Positions 1-64,000 of a stretch of 64,000 nucleotides of DNA are shown here, piece after piece. Each line of letters opens with the position of its first letter. The first letter of the stretch is position 1. Below the pieces are notes generated by a model, which worked only from the letters and a program-made list of their open reading frames with translations, was not told where the DNA came from and ran no database searches. Made by a program: the position numbers and the translations under genes. Location of the stretch: contig CAMPDV010001041.1 of the NCBI GenBank assembly GCA_946699065.1, forward strand, positions 1 to 64,000. Reading direction: 5' to 3'. This stretch comes from Loxodes magnus. Lineage: Eukaryota; Ciliophora; Karyorelictea; Loxodida; Loxodidae.

Positions 1-2
1 TC

Positions 3-29234
<29,232 letters not shown>

Positions 29235-29236
29235 AT

Positions 29237-29237
<1 letters not shown>
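29235..29237 (+). other. Frame-changing single-base deletion 1 (V35 codon)
   Basis: The sequence reads ATCATTCGGG where other units have ATCGTATCGGG or ATCATATCGGG, so one base is missing from the codon after I34. The same allele, also followed by S-H-D-S-T, recurs at about 51,250. This shifts the WD40 phase from 3n to 3n+2. Confidence 0.9.
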
Positions 29238-51163
<21,926 letters not shown>

Positions 51164-51165
51164 AC

Positions 51166-51249
51166 GTCAAGACAGGTACCTGTAAGACCATGAGTGGTCA
51201 CACTAATTAGGTATTATCTGTGGCTATATCCAGTGATTCAGAGTTCATC
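51166..51249 (+). CDS. WD40 frame fragment between two single-base deletions
   Basis: These 28 codons run from V7 of one unit to I34, in a third phase (3n+1). They lie between the deletion at about 51,164 (W5-D6 junction) and the deletion at about 51,250 (V35 codon). The fragment contains one N-TAG-V-L-S-V motif at codons 21-25. It is listed separately only because the reading phase is unique; the sequence is otherwise a normal WD40 unit. It cannot be an independent gene. It matters for judging whether the deletions are real: a frame this short is what paired sequencing errors, or decay, would leave. Confidence 0.35.
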
Positions 51250-51251
51250 AT

Positions 51252-51252
<1 letters not shown>
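51250..51252 (+). other. Frame-changing single-base deletion 3 (V35 codon)
   Basis: This is the same ATCATTCGGG allele as deletion 1, again followed by S-H-D-S-T. It lies 86 bp after deletion 2 and moves the phase from 3n+1 to 3n. Confidence 0.9.
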
Positions 51253-53621
<2,369 letters not shown>

Positions 53622-53623
53622 AC

Positions 53624-64000
<10,377 letters not shown>

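Overview
The whole 64-kb window is one uninterrupted, in-register tandem array of a 123-bp unit that encodes a 41-residue WD40 beta-propeller repeat on the + strand. About 519 full units and two partial end units are present. Unit numbering used throughout: T1 V2 R3 L4 W5 D6 V7 K8 T9 G10 T11 C12 K13 T14 M15 S16 G17 H18 T19, variable 20-21, V22, variable 23-24, V25 A26 I27 S28 S29 D30 S31 E32 F33 I34 V35 S36 G37 S38, variable 39, D40, variable 41. No RNA gene, mobile element, CRISPR array, second gene, promoter or non-repeat base was found. Both window edges cut the array, so the true start, the end and any extra domains lie outside.

The reading frame is broken under the standard code by well over a hundred TAG, TGA and TAA codons. 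Almost all fall at the hypervariable codons of the unit (21, 23, 39, 41), and glutamine (CAA/CAG) is absent from the array. Reading UAA/UAG as Gln and UGA as Trp, as in karyorelict and Condylostoma-type ciliate codes, turns the stops into ordinary WD40 residues (D-Q-T, N-Q-V-F-S, V-W-S-V). It leaves only four single-base deletions as interruptions, at about 29,235, 51,164, 51,250 and 53,622. Under that reading the window is part of one coding region of more than 21,000 codons, about 74 seven-bladed propellers' worth of repeats. The main alternatives are a decayed WD40 megasatellite, or another stop-reassigned code (UAR as Tyr or Glu). A stop-reassigned protist is the best guess for the organism; the unit is roughly 44% GC. 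The sequence alone does not prove it.

Layout: zone A (1-10,550) is rich in S-R-D-N, R13 and ISSNS units. A divergent junction follows at 10,551-12,350. Zone B (12,351-23,040) holds three copies of a 27-29-unit higher-order repeat. Zone C (23,041-27,882) has SVV and N-TAG units with S-Y/D/H-D-K. A zone A/B-like island sits inside it at 27,883-28,870. Zone C continues to about 48,690. Zone E (48,690-64,000) carries S-A-D-K, T-Y-S-V-F-S and T-C-V-V units and a second 39-unit higher-order repeat. Multi-unit blocks of 5, 6, 7, 8, 14, 23, 26, 27, 29, 39, 42, 55 and 86 units recur, always in whole units, which points to repeated unequal exchange or gene conversion. The variable codons match the three top-face positions of WD40 propellers (R1-2, R1, D-1) plus neighbours. 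The array therefore looks like a large combinatorial binding surface rather than plain satellite DNA.
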